From Hyphomonadaceae bacterium (GTDB taxonomy: Bacteria > Pseudomonadota > Alphaproteobacteria > Caulobacterales > Aquidulcibacteraceae), in NCBI GenBank assembly GCA_016791365.1, contig JAEUMT010000046.1, positions 79,230 to 143,229 of the forward strand: a DNA stretch of 64,000 bases. Direction: 5' to 3'. The position numbers and the translations under genes are program-made. The notes under the pieces are model-generated. The model had not been told where the DNA came from and made no database searches. It saw only the letters and a program-made list of their open reading frames with translations. This document shows, one piece after another, positions 1-9,362 of this stretch (its first letter is position 1; every line of letters begins with the position of its first letter).

Positions 1-2
1 TC

Positions 3-242
3 CACTACGCGCCAATCACCGAAACCCTGACGGGCGAGCCAACGGAGATTCTCCCGTTCCTCGGCAACTCCCGTCTCGGCGAAACCATCGACCGCTTCGA
101 CAACGTCAAAGCTGTGGTGCACGGCCACGCGCATCGCGGATCGCATCGCGGCGCCACGCCAGGCGGCGTCCCGGTGTACAATGTCGCGCGCCCGGTCATG
201 GCCGCGCTCGGCGGGCGCCCGTTTGCGCTGTTCGAAGTCTAG
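3..242 (+). CDS. Metallophosphoesterase family protein (C-terminal part, 5' end outside window)
   Basis: An open frame enters from the left edge and stops at 240-242, giving 79 residues. The segment VVHGHAHRG is the GHxH metal-binding motif near the C-terminus of calcineurin-like phosphoesterases, followed by the usual short end (VPVYNVARP...FALFEV). The nuclease, phosphatase or nucleotidase role cannot be told from the tail alone. Its stop codon overlaps that of the convergent membrane-protein gene by two bases, leaving no room for a terminator between them. The family call is reasonable; substrate is unknown. Confidence 0.7.
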   Translation, partial: HYAPITETLTGEPTEILPFLGNSRLGETIDRFDNVKAVVHGHAHRGSHRGATPGGVPVYNVARPVMAALGGRPFALFEV

Positions 243-1375
243 CGGCTGAACATCGCCTCAAGCCGCTGCAAGCCGATGGTTTCGACCGCCGCGCGCGCCT
301 GATCCATGGTGACATTGCCCTGCGCGACCACAACCACGCCGCGCCCGATGACGACATAGCGCGACGTCGAGGCGCCCACCTCCTCGGCATAGAAGCGGCT
401 ATCGATCGTTTGCGTGCGTGCGTACCCATCCGCCTGCGGGCCATCGGGCTTTACCGCAAGCAGCGCCGCGAACGCCGCCGGATCGACGTTGGCGCCGAAC
501 TGAATCAGCGCGATCGAAAGCGTCGCCGTTCCATCGCGATAAACCGAATCCGCGCGTGAGATGCCGCCGCGCCGGGCGCCGGCGACAGATTGGCGCCGGA
601 ATCCGCCGGGCAAAGAATCAGGAAACTGCTCAGCGAGCCGCGCCGGATCGGTAAGCGTCAACGCCGCTTCGGCCTGCGCAATCCGATCAATCGTGACCTC
701 AGCGACCGATCTCTGTTCGATCGGCGGCGGCGCCGGCGCAGGCGCGACAGTCTCAACCGCCCCGGTCAGCGCTTCGCGGCCGGCATGAAGCAATGGCCCA
801 ACGAACACAGCCGCCAAAGCCAACGCCAACCCCGACAGCGCCGCGAAGCTGATCACAAAGCGCGGCGTGTTATTGTCCGGATCACGCAATGGCATGAGCG
901 GCGCCATACCCATGGCAAGCAGCACCAGCGCGTAGATCACGCCAGCCGCGATCACCGCGCCCGCAATCGGCGGCGCGATCGCGGCCAACATGCTGACCAG
1001 GATCGGCGTCGAAGCATAGGCGGCCAATTGCCGTGCGCGATCGCCGCTAGCCTCGGCGCCAAATCGCGGCGCCAGGGCATTGATCGCAATCGCCGCCAAC
1101 CACACGCTCACAAGCGCGAACACGACATAAAGCAGCGCCGATAGCGCCTTCGACGCCAGCGCCGCGTTGAGCGCAAACCCGCCGCCATAGAGAACACCGG
1201 CGCCAAAGCTCACGACAGCGCCGGCAATCGCCAGCGGCGCCACATAGCCCCCGATCAGCGATCCGGCTTCTTCACCGGCAATCCGGCGCCATTCGCTTTG
1301 CGGACGGATCAAGATATCGCGCGCACGCGCGATCAGGCCCGGCTTCTCGCCATCGCCCAGCGCATCCATTGTCAT
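239..1375 (-). CDS. Yip1-family integral membrane protein
   Basis: 378 residues. A soluble N-terminus with the pattern RARDILIRPQSEWRRI precedes a block of hydrophobic segments (about residues 40-200). This 'P..EW..I' entry followed by GYVAPLAIAGA is characteristic of bacterial Yip1-domain proteins. A second, soluble half (about 215-378) contains a Pro-rich linker and has no recognised motif. A strong GGGGAGG ribosome site lies just upstream of the chosen ATG. The next gene upstream on the same strand (1439-2080) is a shorter member of the same family, so the two look like a duplicated pair in one operon. Function is unknown; no catalytic residues are visible. Confidence 0.75.
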   Translation of the reverse strand: MTMDALGDGEKPGLIARARDILIRPQSEWRRIAGEEAGSLIGGYVAPLAIAGAVVSFGAGVLYGGGFALNAALASKALSALLYVVFALVSVWLAAIAINALAPRFGAEASGDRARQLAAYASTPILVSMLAAIAPPIAGAVIAAGVIYALVLLAMGMAPLMPLRDPDNNTPRFVISFAALSGLALALAAVFVGPLLHAGREALTGAVETVAPAPAPPPIEQRSVAEVTIDRIAQAEAALTLTDPARLAEQFPDSLPGGFRRQSVAGARRGGISRADSVYRDGTATLSIALIQFGANVDPAAFAALLAVKPDGPQADGYARTQTIDSRFYAEEVGASTSRYVVIGRGVVVVAQGNVTMDQARAAVETIGLQRLEAMFSR

Positions 1376-1438
1376 GAGCGCCTCCCCTGGGCATTCATGC
1401 TAGGCAGGCCGCATCCGCAGGCAAAGCGAAATCGACGC

Positions 1439-2080
1439 TCAGGTCGCGCAGCTCGCCAACGCGAAGAGCACGATGCCCGCGACCGCCGCCGCAATCGTCA
1501 CCGACGCCGCATAACTCAAGGCGCGATCCTCGGGCGCCTTCATCAGGATCGGCAGGCCGCGGTACATGATATAAACCATCGCCGCGAGCGCAAAGAGCGA
1601 CACCCACCAGAGCGGCGGCCACAGCGAAAACAGCCCTGACAAAAACGCCGGCGTGATTGAATAGGCCGCGATCTTCTGCGCCGCGAGATCATTGCGGTCC
1701 GCATCAAATTGATCGGCCAGCATGTTGATCAGCAGCCCAAGCAAAAACACCAACGCGACCGACACGATCCACGTCACCACAACGCTGATGACCGCGTTGC
1801 CGAACGATCCCACCATCAGCGGATCGAAAATCAAACCGCCAATCAGGCCGCACACCGGCGGTATCGCGGCCAGCGGCGCGACGTAACCGATCAGCAAATG
1901 CGGCACCGTCGTCTGCTCGGCGCGAATTTGCTCCCACTCCTTCTGCGGCTCGCGCAGCAGGCCATACGCACGCGTGAAGATAATCTCGGACTTGCGCAGC
2001 GCCTCTTGCGCCCGTGCGCGCGCTTCCTCGGCGTTGAAGCGTGGCTTTTCGCGCGGCTCGTTTTCGTTGTCGGCAGTCAT
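1439..2080 (-). CDS. Yip1-family integral membrane protein (short paralogue)
   Basis: 213 residues. A charged N-terminus (NENEPREKPRFNAEEARARA) leads into IIFTRAYGLLREPQKEWEQI and then GYVAPLAAIPPVCGLIGG, the same signature as the gene downstream. About five hydrophobic segments follow, and the protein ends in a short ALASCAT tail. It lacks the soluble C-terminal half of its neighbour. It is separated from the downstream paralogue by 63 bases and from purA by 62. No substrate or partner can be inferred. Confidence 0.75.
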   Translation of the reverse strand: MTADNENEPREKPRFNAEEARARAQEALRKSEIIFTRAYGLLREPQKEWEQIRAEQTTVPHLLIGYVAPLAAIPPVCGLIGGLIFDPLMVGSFGNAVISVVVTWIVSVALVFLLGLLINMLADQFDADRNDLAAQKIAAYSITPAFLSGLFSLWPPLWWVSLFALAAMVYIMYRGLPILMKAPEDRALSYAASVTIAAAVAGIVLFALASCAT

Positions 2081-2142
2081 CGAACTCTCCGGGCGCTACG
2101 CAATAGACGCCTCACCGGGGTGTCAACCAAACACACCGCGCA

Positions 2143-3432
2143 TCAGGCCTTGAACGGGTCGCGCATCAAGATAATGTCGTCGCGCTCAGGGCTGGTGGAC
2201 ACGATCGCCGCTGGACAACCGATCAGTTCCTCGATGCGGCGAATGTACTTGATGGCGTTCGCCGGCAAATCCTTCGAACTGCGCACGCCGCGCGTCGTCG
2301 AATTCCAGCCTTCCAGCGATTCATAAATCGGCGTGACCGCTTCCTGATCCCTGAGGCTCGCGGGCAGATAGTCGAACACCTTGTCGCCGATCCTGTAGCC
2401 CGTGCAGATCCTGATCTCTTTGAAGCCGTCGAGCACGTCCAGCTTCGTCAGCGCGATGCCGTCAATGCCGGAGAGCGCGATCGACTGGCGCACCAGCACC
2501 GAGTCAAACCAGCCGCAGCGGCGCGCACGCCCCGTATTGGTGCCGAACTCATGACCAACTTCGCCCAGCCGCTTGCCGTTGTCGTCATGCAGCTCGGTCG
2601 GGAAAGGCCCCGCGCCAACGCGCGTCGTGTATGCTTTCACCAGCCCCAGCACATAGCTGATCTTCCGCGGCCCGACGCCTGAGCCCGCCGACGCCTGCCC
2701 CGCCGCCACGTTCGACGAGGTCACGAACGGATACGTGCCGTGATCGACATCGAGCAGCATGCCTTGCGCCCCTTCGAACAGCACGCGCTTGGAATCCTCA
2801 AACGCCGCGTTGAGCACACGCCACGCAGGCTGTGCGTACGGCAAAACCTTCGGCGCGATTTCGGCCAGCTCTTTCTTCAGCGCCACAACATCGATCTCAG
2901 GCAGATCGAGCCCACGGCGCAGCGCGTTGTGATGCGCCGTCAGCCGCTCGATCTTCCAGGCAATCGAGTCCGGATCGGCCAAATCCGCAACCCGGATGGC
3001 GCGGCGGCCGACCTTGTCCTCGTAAGCCGGGCCGATGCCGCGCTTGGTCGTGCCGATCGACGCATCGCCGGCCTTCTCTTCGCGCGCCGCATCGAGATCG
3101 CGATGGAACGGCAAGATCAGCGCCGCCTGATCCGACAGCACCAATTTGTCGGCGCTGATCTTCACGCCTTGCGCGGTGATCTTCTCGATCTCGCTCACCA
3201 GCGCCCACGGATCGACGACAACGCCGTTGCCGATGATCGAGAGCTTGCCCTGCACCACGCCCGACGGCAGCAGCGCCAGCTTGTACGTGACGTTTCCGAC
3301 AACAAGCGTGTGTCCGGCATTGTGGCCGCCCTGGAAGCGCACCACGACGTCCGCGCGATTGCACAGCCAATCGACGATCTTGCCTTTGCCCTCGTCGCCC
3401 CATTGGGCGCCGACGACGACTACGCCTGCCAT
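2143..3432 (-). CDS. purA: Adenylosuccinate synthetase
   Basis: Catalyses the GTP-dependent condensation of IMP and aspartate to adenylosuccinate, the first committed step to AMP, in the cytoplasm. 429 residues, the usual length. The N-terminal [16 protein letters not shown] loop holds the catalytic Asp and the phosphate-binding lysine. [13 protein letters not shown] (IMP contact) and GVGPRKI follow, with [15 protein letters not shown] further on. The start is fixed by [18 protein letters not shown]. It stands apart from other purine genes here; the neighbours are unrelated membrane and lipase genes. Confidence 0.97.
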   Translation of the reverse strand: MAGVVVVGAQWGDEGKGKIVDWLCNRADVVVRFQGGHNAGHTLVVGNVTYKLALLPSGVVQGKLSIIGNGVVVDPWALVSEIEKITAQGVKISADKLVLSDQAALILPFHRDLDAAREEKAGDASIGTTKRGIGPAYEDKVGRRAIRVADLADPDSIAWKIERLTAHHNALRRGLDLPEIDVVALKKELAEIAPKVLPYAQPAWRVLNAAFEDSKRVLFEGAQGMLLDVDHGTYPFVTSSNVAAGQASAGSGVGPRKISYVLGLVKAYTTRVGAGPFPTELHDDNGKRLGEVGHEFGTNTGRARRCGWFDSVLVRQSIALSGIDGIALTKLDVLDGFKEIRICTGYRIGDKVFDYLPASLRDQEAVTPIYESLEGWNSTTRGVRSSKDLPANAIKYIRRIEELIGCPAAIVSTSPERDDIILMRDPFKA

Positions 3433-3484
3433 TTCACGCGCTCCTTACGTGCGTTGCGTGTCCGCTTCGTCCGCGCGCGTCAAG

Positions 3485-4852
3485 TCAAGCTTGGGGCGGC
3501 GAATCAGCCGATGGCGCCGCTGGAGGCGCTTCTGTCGGCGCCGCAACAATCGGCGCCGCCGGACGCCACGGATCGAACTCCGCCGGCGGCCAATCCGGGC
3601 CGATCGCCGCGCTGGTGCGCACATTGTTGTCGCTCGAGTCGCGATGGATCAATTGCGCGGCGCCGAGCGCCTCGCCGGCCCGATAGAGAATATCCAGCAG
3701 TTCCGGGTCCTTGATGTCGAGCTTGCGCAATTGCTCCACCTGCTTTGCCTTCAACTCATGCCCAAGCAGGCTTTCAAGATGCTCCGGCCGGCGGAACTCC
3801 TCTTCTTCAATCTCAAGTCGCGCATCCAAGCGCTGGAACGTCAACGCCGGCTCACGGCCGAGCAATGGCGTGTGCGTCTGCATCTTCACTTCCGAATTCA
3901 CGTACCAAGGAAAGCGCGGATTCGACAGCATTTGCAGCGTCGTCACCTGCTGCTGACAGATGTCGTGATTATAGCCCTCGAGCGCCGCCTGCACTTTCGC
4001 CGAATACGCAAGCCTGCGGAAATCAGCGATCGGCTTGGCGCTTGAGCGGCGCTTCTTGTTGCGCTTCTCAAAACGCTTGCGCACATAGCCGGTGCCGACC
4101 GACCAGATCAGCAATTTGTCCGCGCCCGTCTGCCAGTTAAACCCGAACCCAGGCTCGGTGACCGTCAGCAGCAATTGCAGCGCCGGATTGTTGTTGGGGC
4201 TGACGCCGCCATCGAAGAAGTGCGCGTAGCTCGACGTCTTGCCGTGCTTGTCGCGCGCCAGCGGCACGCGCACGTCCGCGAAATATGTCGGCGCGGCGGC
4301 CGACGATTGCACCAGGTCGCGCAGATAGAAATCGGAATTGGCGATGCCGTCTCCGCCCGACTTGGCGTCGAAATAGCACCAGTCCGGATTGTTCACGAGA
4401 ATCCAGGCCGAGCCGCTATCGATCCGCTTGGCGTGGATCGCCAGACCCGTCTTCAAATCCTGCGAACTCAGCGTGCGATCGCCCAGATGTTCAAGCAGCG
4501 CCGTCGTCAGCGCCTTGTTCTTGAAGCCCGGCATCAACAGCCGCAGCGGCCCCGGCACTTGCGGCCGCGCGAAAATCGCCGGCAGCAGCTTGAAATAAAG
4601 ATCCACCACGTCGCGCACGCGCCATTCGAGCGCGAGCGTCGTTGCGATAATCGCGCCCGTCGAAGTGCCGCCGATCAGATCGAAATAATGCGCCAGGCGG
4701 AACCTGTCGCCCTCGCCGCTCCGTTCGGCCAGATGACGTTCAAGCTGCGCCAGAACGCCAAGCGTCAGCAGCCCGCGTGACCCACCGCCGTCCAGCGCCA
4801 ACACGCGCTTAGGGCCGGGCCGATTGAATCTCTCGCGTAGATGAGCGCCCAT
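3485..4852 (-). CDS. Patatin-like phospholipase family protein
   Basis: 455 residues. Probably an acyl hydrolase acting on phospholipids or related esters through a Ser-Asp dyad. Visible are the oxyanion loop LALDGGGSRGLLTLG, the nucleophile elbow GGTSTGA (GxSxG) and the catalytic aspartate motif FFDGGVSPNNNP. The C-terminal ~150 residues are less conserved and end in a Pro/Ala-rich tail. There is no signal peptide, so the protein is cytoplasmic or exported by another route. A heptad-repeat hairpin lies directly upstream (4866-4943). The substrate is not predictable; resident and secreted-effector patatins share these motifs. Confidence 0.9.
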   Translation of the reverse strand: MGAHLRERFNRPGPKRVLALDGGGSRGLLTLGVLAQLERHLAERSGEGDRFRLAHYFDLIGGTSTGAIIATTLALEWRVRDVVDLYFKLLPAIFARPQVPGPLRLLMPGFKNKALTTALLEHLGDRTLSSQDLKTGLAIHAKRIDSGSAWILVNNPDWCYFDAKSGGDGIANSDFYLRDLVQSSAAAPTYFADVRVPLARDKHGKTSSYAHFFDGGVSPNNNPALQLLLTVTEPGFGFNWQTGADKLLIWSVGTGYVRKRFEKRNKKRRSSAKPIADFRRLAYSAKVQAALEGYNHDICQQQVTTLQMLSNPRFPWYVNSEVKMQTHTPLLGREPALTFQRLDARLEIEEEEFRRPEHLESLLGHELKAKQVEQLRKLDIKDPELLDILYRAGEALGAAQLIHRDSSDNNVRTSAAIGPDWPPAEFDPWRPAAPIVAAPTEAPPAAPSADSPPQA

Positions 4853-4865
4853 CGTGTCCCTTTCT

Positions 4866-4943
4866 AGGGAATAGTGAATGGGGAGTTGGGAACGGGAACC
4901 GAGACGAACGTCTCCATTCCCTATTCGCCACTCCCTATTCCCT
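4866..4943. repeat. Heptad-repeat inverted repeat, GGGAATA type
   Basis: The left arm reads as successive 7-mers (agggaat, agtgaat, ggggagt, tgggaac) and the right arm is their imperfect complement, ending attccct at 4937-4943. The centre is a perfect short hairpin, gagacg-aa-cgtctc. The element fills almost the whole gap between the PagL-like gene and the patatin gene. It belongs to the same structural class as the elements at 18711, 19894, 41574 and 51099. Confidence 0.8.
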
Positions 4944-4945
4944 TT

Positions 4946-5533
4946 TCAATCCTGGCCGAACTGATAGCCGAAACGGATGCCGAGTTGATCGACACCCTGA
5001 TTGTGTCCGCCGCCGATGATCTGACCATGGCTTAAATGCTCGAAGAATATCTGCCCTTCCCACGGGCCTTCAAAGTCACGCGTCAGGCCGATCGAGGTGC
5101 GGAAGAGATCTTCCGAGCCAAGCAGCAAATGATTTTCGGAAAACGCCACGTTCTCCGGCGAGCCGCCCGGAAACGGGTTCTCGGTTTCACCATCGTGGAT
5201 GACGTAGCCGACGCCAGGCTCCAGAGCCCAGCCCTCGGCAAAATCCCATCGCCACTCAAGCCCGAAGCCCGCGAAGCTCGTATTGCCAGCCGTGTTGACG
5301 GACGCCATGACGTAAGGCTGCGGCGAGCCGGCCCAGCGCAAAAATCCCGGTGAATCGAACGAGACCTGAAACTCGACGTTCGGCCCGTCTTCCTTGTCCG
5401 CGTTCTTGCAATCGGTGACGCAGATATTGTGCGCCATTACGCCAACATGGATTTCATCGATCCCGGCGTGGGCCTGCGGCGCGCACGCCAGCATCGCCCC
5501 GAACGCCGCAATCCCAGCTGCCGTAGTCCGCAT
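4946..5533 (-). CDS. PagL-like acyloxyacyl hydrolase (outer-membrane beta-barrel)
   Basis: 195 residues with a signal peptide ending around AHAGID. Alternating aromatic/polar strands and the final GIRFGYQF suggest a small outer-membrane beta-barrel. The segment FEHLSHGQIIGGGHNQGVDQ resembles the lipid A 3-O-deacylase (PagL) active site, where His and Ser lie in HxSN and an acid follows N-x-G-x-E. Here the motif reads H-L-S-H and N-Q-G-V-D, so Asp replaces Glu and the Asn after Ser is lost. Activity is therefore uncertain. A two-Cys N-terminal loop (NICVTDCKN) is absent from the paralogue next door. Likely role: lipid A remodelling. Confidence 0.7.
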   Translation of the reverse strand: MRTTAAGIAAFGAMLACAPQAHAGIDEIHVGVMAHNICVTDCKNADKEDGPNVEFQVSFDSPGFLRWAGSPQPYVMASVNTAGNTSFAGFGLEWRWDFAEGWALEPGVGYVIHDGETENPFPGGSPENVAFSENHLLLGSEDLFRTSIGLTRDFEGPWEGQIFFEHLSHGQIIGGGHNQGVDQLGIRFGYQFGQD

Positions 5534-5593
5534 AGGCCGTCCCCCAGATTTCGGTCCGCAACCTAGCCCGGGGCGGCCTCGCTAGGGAAGCAC

Positions 5594-6202
5594 TCAGTCC
5601 CGCGCCGTATCGCCGTCAAAGCGGTAGAGAAAGCGCAAGCCCACATAATCAAGCCCTTGATTCCGGCCGCTATCGAGGATCTGGCCGTGGCTCATATGCT
5701 CCCAATAGACCTGCATGGCGGCCCGATCCCCGAACTCGCGCTCAAGCGCAAACGAGGAGCGGAACAAGTCCTGCGATCCCAAGAGCTGATTGTCGGCTTC
5801 GAAGGCGATGCCTTCCGGCGATCCCTCCGGGTACGGATTGTCGATTTCGCCGTCATGAATGATGTAGCCAAAGCCCGGCTCGAACGCCCAGCCCTCGGCG
5901 AACTCCCAGCGCCACAGAACGCCGACGCCGCCGAAATTCACGCCGTCCTCATCGGTCGCGATCGAGCCAAAGAAATACGGGCGCGGCGAGCCGATGATGT
6001 TCAGGAAATCGGGCGAACTCGACACCAACTCCAGCTCGATGTTCGCGCCCTCGTGCTTGCCTTCGACGATCTCTCCGTGATCGTCCCGAATGTTGCCCAC
6101 GGCGCCAACACGGATTTCTTCAATCTCGGCGTGTGCAGGCATGGCGAGAGCCGCGATCGCCAAAAACAGCGTCGAGCCAAGCAGTCTCAATCTCATGCGC
6201 AT
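5594..6202 (-). CDS. PagL-like acyloxyacyl hydrolase (paralogue)
   Basis: About 202 residues from the ATG at 6202, which begins MRMRLRLLGSTLFLAIAALA and has a GAGGGG ribosome site. An upstream in-frame start would put an arginine-rich stretch before the signal peptide and is rejected. The mature part is closely similar to the gene downstream: GGVGVLWRWEFAEGWAFEPGFGYIIHDGE and the active-site-like YWEHMSHGQILDSGRNQGLDY. It carries the same H-x-S-H and N-x-G-x-D variant. The two genes are a tandem duplication, about 60 bases apart. Confidence 0.7.
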   Translation of the reverse strand: MRMRLRLLGSTLFLAIAALAMPAHAEIEEIRVGAVGNIRDDHGEIVEGKHEGANIELELVSSSPDFLNIIGSPRPYFFGSIATDEDGVNFGGVGVLWRWEFAEGWAFEPGFGYIIHDGEIDNPYPEGSPEGIAFEADNQLLGSQDLFRSSFALEREFGDRAAMQVYWEHMSHGQILDSGRNQGLDYVGLRFLYRFDGDTARD

Positions 6203-6294
6203 CCCCTCGCGACGGGCGTTTCTTGCAGCCCGGCTGAGGGCGATAACGCGCAACGCACACCGGAGTTCCCAACCTTTCCAAAGGTTGGAGCCAA

Positions 6295-7875
6295 CTAGAA
6301 CCGCAGCAGTTTCGCGTAACGCACCTGCGGCAACGCCTTGAGCTTGGCCATGTCCGCATCGCCAAGCGGCTGGTCCACACCCACAAGCGCGATCGCCTCC
6401 GCGCCGGCGCCTTCGCGGCCAAGATGGAACGTCGCGATGTTGATCTGGGCATCGCCCAAAAGCGTGCCAAGCGCGCCGATGAAGCCGGGTTTATCGGAAT
6501 TGTTGATGTAAAGCGTATTGGCCTGGAACGGCGCCTCCAACGCCATGCCCTTCACTTCCACGACGCGCGGCTGGCCCGCGATCACCGCGCCGGCAAGCGT
6601 CCGCCAGCCGCCGCCTGTTTTCACCTTGATGCGGATCAGGCTCTCATAAGTCGGCGAGGTTTCGCGCGTGCTTTCCGTCAACACCGCGCCGCGCTCCTTC
6701 AACAAAGCCGGCGCCGAGACGACATTCACGTCCTGCAGCAACGGCCGCAGCACGCCCGCGAGCGCCGCCGCTGTCAGCGGCTTCATATTGAGCTTGGTGA
6801 CATCGCCCTCATACTCGATAGCAACTTCTTCCAAACCCTCATCAACAATCTGCCCCGCGAAGGCGCCGAGCTTTTCCGCCAGCGCGGCAAACGGCTTTAG
6901 ACGCGGCGCTTCTTCCGCCGTGATCGACGGCATGTTGAGCGCATTGGTGACCGCGCCGCTCAGCAGATAGTCGCTCATCTGCTCGGCAACCTGCAGCGCG
7001 ACATTCTCCTGCGCCTCATTGGTCGAAGCGCCCAAATGCGGCGTTGCAATGAAGTTCGGCGCACCGAACAATACGTTCTCTTTCGCCGGCTCGATCGTAA
7101 ACACATCGAACCCCGCCGCCGCGACGTGCTCGCTCTCCAAGCCCTCGCGCAGCGCCGCCTCATCAACCAAGCCGCCACGCGCCGCATTGACGATGATGAC
7201 GCCAGGCTTGGTCTTCGCCAGCGCGTCGCGCGAGAGAATATTCTTCGTCTTGTCGGTCATCGGCACGTGCAGCGAAATCACGTCCGCGCGCGCCAGGAGC
7301 TCGTCCAGCTCCACCTTCTCAACACCGATCTGCACCGCCCGCTCGGGCGAGAGGAACGGATCGTACGCGACCACCTTCATCTTCAACCCAAGCGCCCGAT
7401 CTGCAACGATCGACCCAATATTGCCGCAGCCAATGAGCCCCAGAGTCTTGGCGTAGAGCTCGCGCCCCATGAACCGGTTCTTTTCCCACTTGCCGGCTTG
7501 CGTCGAAGCATCCGCCACCGCGATCTGCCGCGCCGCCGCGAACATCAGCGCAATCGCGTGCTCGGCCGTCGTGATCGAATTGCCGAACGGCGTATTCATC
7601 ACCACAACGCCCTTGGCGGTCGCCGCCGGAATATCGACATTGTCGACGCCAATCCCCGCGCGCCCGATGACCTTGAGGTTCTTCGCCGCAGCAATGATGT
7701 CCGGCTTCACCTTGGTCGCCGAACGAATGGCGAGACCATCATACTCGCCGATGATCTCCTTCAACTTAGCCGCGTCGGAGCCGAGCTGTGGCTGAAAATC
7801 AACCTCGATACCGCGCGTCCTGAAAATGTTGACGGCGGCTTCGCTGAGTTCGTCGGAGATAAGGACTTTTGGCAT
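6295..7875 (-). CDS. serA: D-3-phosphoglycerate dehydrogenase
   Basis: Oxidises 3-phosphoglycerate to 3-phosphohydroxypyruvate, the first step of serine synthesis. 526 residues, the long form. Substrate/NAD domains carry GRAGIGVDNVDI, the Rossmann loop GLIGCGNIG, NAARGGLVDE and the catalytic His motif ATPHLGAST. An intervening ASB domain (about 320-450) and a C-terminal ACT domain (NNSDKPGFIGALGTLLG...NIATFHLGRE) suggest serine feedback. It lies downstream of serC in the same direction, separated by 134 bases that hold a palindromic repeat, so the pair is probably co-transcribed. Confidence 0.97.
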   Translation of the reverse strand: MPKVLISDELSEAAVNIFRTRGIEVDFQPQLGSDAAKLKEIIGEYDGLAIRSATKVKPDIIAAAKNLKVIGRAGIGVDNVDIPAATAKGVVVMNTPFGNSITTAEHAIALMFAAARQIAVADASTQAGKWEKNRFMGRELYAKTLGLIGCGNIGSIVADRALGLKMKVVAYDPFLSPERAVQIGVEKVELDELLARADVISLHVPMTDKTKNILSRDALAKTKPGVIIVNAARGGLVDEAALREGLESEHVAAAGFDVFTIEPAKENVLFGAPNFIATPHLGASTNEAQENVALQVAEQMSDYLLSGAVTNALNMPSITAEEAPRLKPFAALAEKLGAFAGQIVDEGLEEVAIEYEGDVTKLNMKPLTAAALAGVLRPLLQDVNVVSAPALLKERGAVLTESTRETSPTYESLIRIKVKTGGGWRTLAGAVIAGQPRVVEVKGMALEAPFQANTLYINNSDKPGFIGALGTLLGDAQINIATFHLGREGAGAEAIALVGVDQPLGDADMAKLKALPQVRYAKLLRF

Positions 7876-7904
7876 TGGCTCTGCTCCTGCAGAAAATCTG
7901 ATGC

Positions 7905-8003
7905 CGTCATCCTGGGCTCGCGAAGCGAGACCGGGATCCAGGAGATCGTAGAGCGCGACGTGGGTCCCTGGATCCCGGCCGTGCTCCGCACGTCCAGGAT
8001 GAC
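7905..8003. repeat. Palindromic intergenic repeat between serC and serA (family C)
   Basis: The outer arms gtcatcctgg (7905-7914) and ccaggatgac (7994-8003) are perfect complements. Inner arms ggatccagg and ccctggatcc are also complementary. The same words (gtcatcc, gatccggg) recur at 43356-43397 and in the tandem repeats at 60141-60474. It could act as an mRNA stabiliser or attenuator between the two serine genes; this is inference. Confidence 0.75.
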
Positions 8004-8009
8004 GAAAAA

Positions 8010-9182
8010 CTAGGCAGCTTTGGTGGCGAGTTCGGCGGTGAGAGTTTCAAAAGCCCACTCGATCCACGGGCAGAGCGCCGCGACATCGGAAGCATCCACC
8101 GTGCCGCCACACCAAATACGCAGCCCCGGCGGCGCCGAGCGATAAGACGCCGCGTCAAACGCCACGCCCTCTTTCTCCAGCAACGACGCCAGCTTTTTCG
8201 CGAACTCCGCCTGCGCATCAGCGCTGAGCGCCGCTACGCGCGGATCGGTGACCTTCAAACACACGCTCGTATTCGAGCGCGTCGCCGGATCGAGCGCCAG
8301 AAAATCCACCCACGGCGTCCGCGCCGCCCAATCGGCCAACACTTTCGTGTTCGCGTCAGCCCGCGCCCGCAGTCCCGCCAAACCGCCAACCGATTCCGCC
8401 CATTTCAGCGCATCGATATAATCTTCCGTCGCCAACAGCGAGGGCGTGTTGATGGTCGAGCCTTCAAATATCTCGAGATCGACCTTGCCCTTCTTGGTGA
8501 GCCGGAAAATCTTCGGAATCGCCCGATCCGGCGTGTAGCTCTCCAGCCGCGCAATCGCGTGGGGCGAGAGGATCAGCATGCCGTGCGCGGCTTCGCCGCC
8601 CAGCACCTTCTGCCACGAGAACGTCGTCACATCGCATTTGGCCCAAGCGATCGCCTGCGCGAACACCGCGCTCGTCGCATCATTGATGGTGATGCCTTCG
8701 CGATCGTCCGCGATCCAATCGAAGTTCGGCACGCGCACGCCCGAGGTCGTGCCGTTCTGCGTGAAGATGATGTCGGCGTCCTTGCGCGCCAGTTCCAGCT
8801 TCGGCAGCGCGCCGTAACCGGCGCTATGCACCGTCGCGTCAAGCTTCAGCTGCTTTGCGTCCGTCACCCATTCTTCGCCAAAGCTCTCCCAGGCGAAAAT
8901 ATCGACAGGCCGCGCCCCCAGCATCGTCCACATCGCCATCTCGACGGCGCCTGTGTCCGAAGCCGGAACGATCGCGATCTTGTGCGTATCCGGCACGCCC
9001 AGAATAGCGCGCGTGCGGTCGATCGCCTCTTTGAGTTTGGCTTTGCCCGGCTTGGCGCGATGCGAACGGCCGAGCGCCGCGTCTTTCAACGCGTCGGTGC
9101 TCCAGCCAGGGCGTTTTTTGGTAGGCCCCGACGAAAAGCGGGGATCGGCCGGGCGCACTGCCGGCTTCGCGGTACTTGTCAT
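8010..9182 (-). CDS. serC: Phosphoserine aminotransferase
   Basis: Transaminates 3-phosphohydroxypyruvate with glutamate to O-phosphoserine, using PLP. About 390 residues. [18 protein letters not shown] contains the PLP lysine (SWQK) and matches the alphaproteobacterial SerC form, which starts with a [21 protein letters not shown] segment. The ATG at 9182 is preferred over 9197 because GGGAG sits eight bases upstream of it, whereas the earlier ATG overlaps the ribosome site itself. First gene of the serC-serA unit, preceded by a foldable leader (9189-9244). Confidence 0.95.
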   Translation of the reverse strand: MTSTAKPAVRPADPRFSSGPTKKRPGWSTDALKDAALGRSHRAKPGKAKLKEAIDRTRAILGVPDTHKIAIVPASDTGAVEMAMWTMLGARPVDIFAWESFGEEWVTDAKQLKLDATVHSAGYGALPKLELARKDADIIFTQNGTTSGVRVPNFDWIADDREGITINDATSAVFAQAIAWAKCDVTTFSWQKVLGGEAAHGMLILSPHAIARLESYTPDRAIPKIFRLTKKGKVDLEIFEGSTINTPSLLATEDYIDALKWAESVGGLAGLRARADANTKVLADWAARTPWVDFLALDPATRSNTSVCLKVTDPRVAALSADAQAEFAKKLASLLEKEGVAFDAASYRSAPPGLRIWCGGTVDASDVAALCPWIEWAFETLTAELATKAA

Positions 9183-9188
9183 CAACTT

Positions 9189-9244
9189 GTCTCCCATCCT
9201 TACAGATGAGCGTCCGCCGTTGGGAGCGGATGGCCCAATGACGC
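9189..9244 (-). promoter_or_regulatory. Structured serC leader, candidate cis-regulatory RNA
   Basis: In the transcript, GCGTC (plus 9240-9244) can pair with GACGC (plus 9210-9214), enclosing TTGGG (9234-9238) paired to CCCAA (9220-9224). The CTCCCA in the 3' arm of that inner stem is also the exact complement of TGGGAG at 9191-9196, the serC ribosome site. The two pairings exclude each other, as expected of a translational switch. A conserved serC leader motif has been described in alphaproteobacteria; whether this is a member was not tested. Confidence 0.4.
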
Positions 9245-9362
9245 TGGTGCGCCTGTTCGGGTGACAAGTCCACTGCGGCGCTGATTTACTGGCGCGCGAT
9301 TGAGCTTACGCAAGGCGATGGCGCGATCCTATATGAGACTATGACCAAAATGGAGGCAGCCG

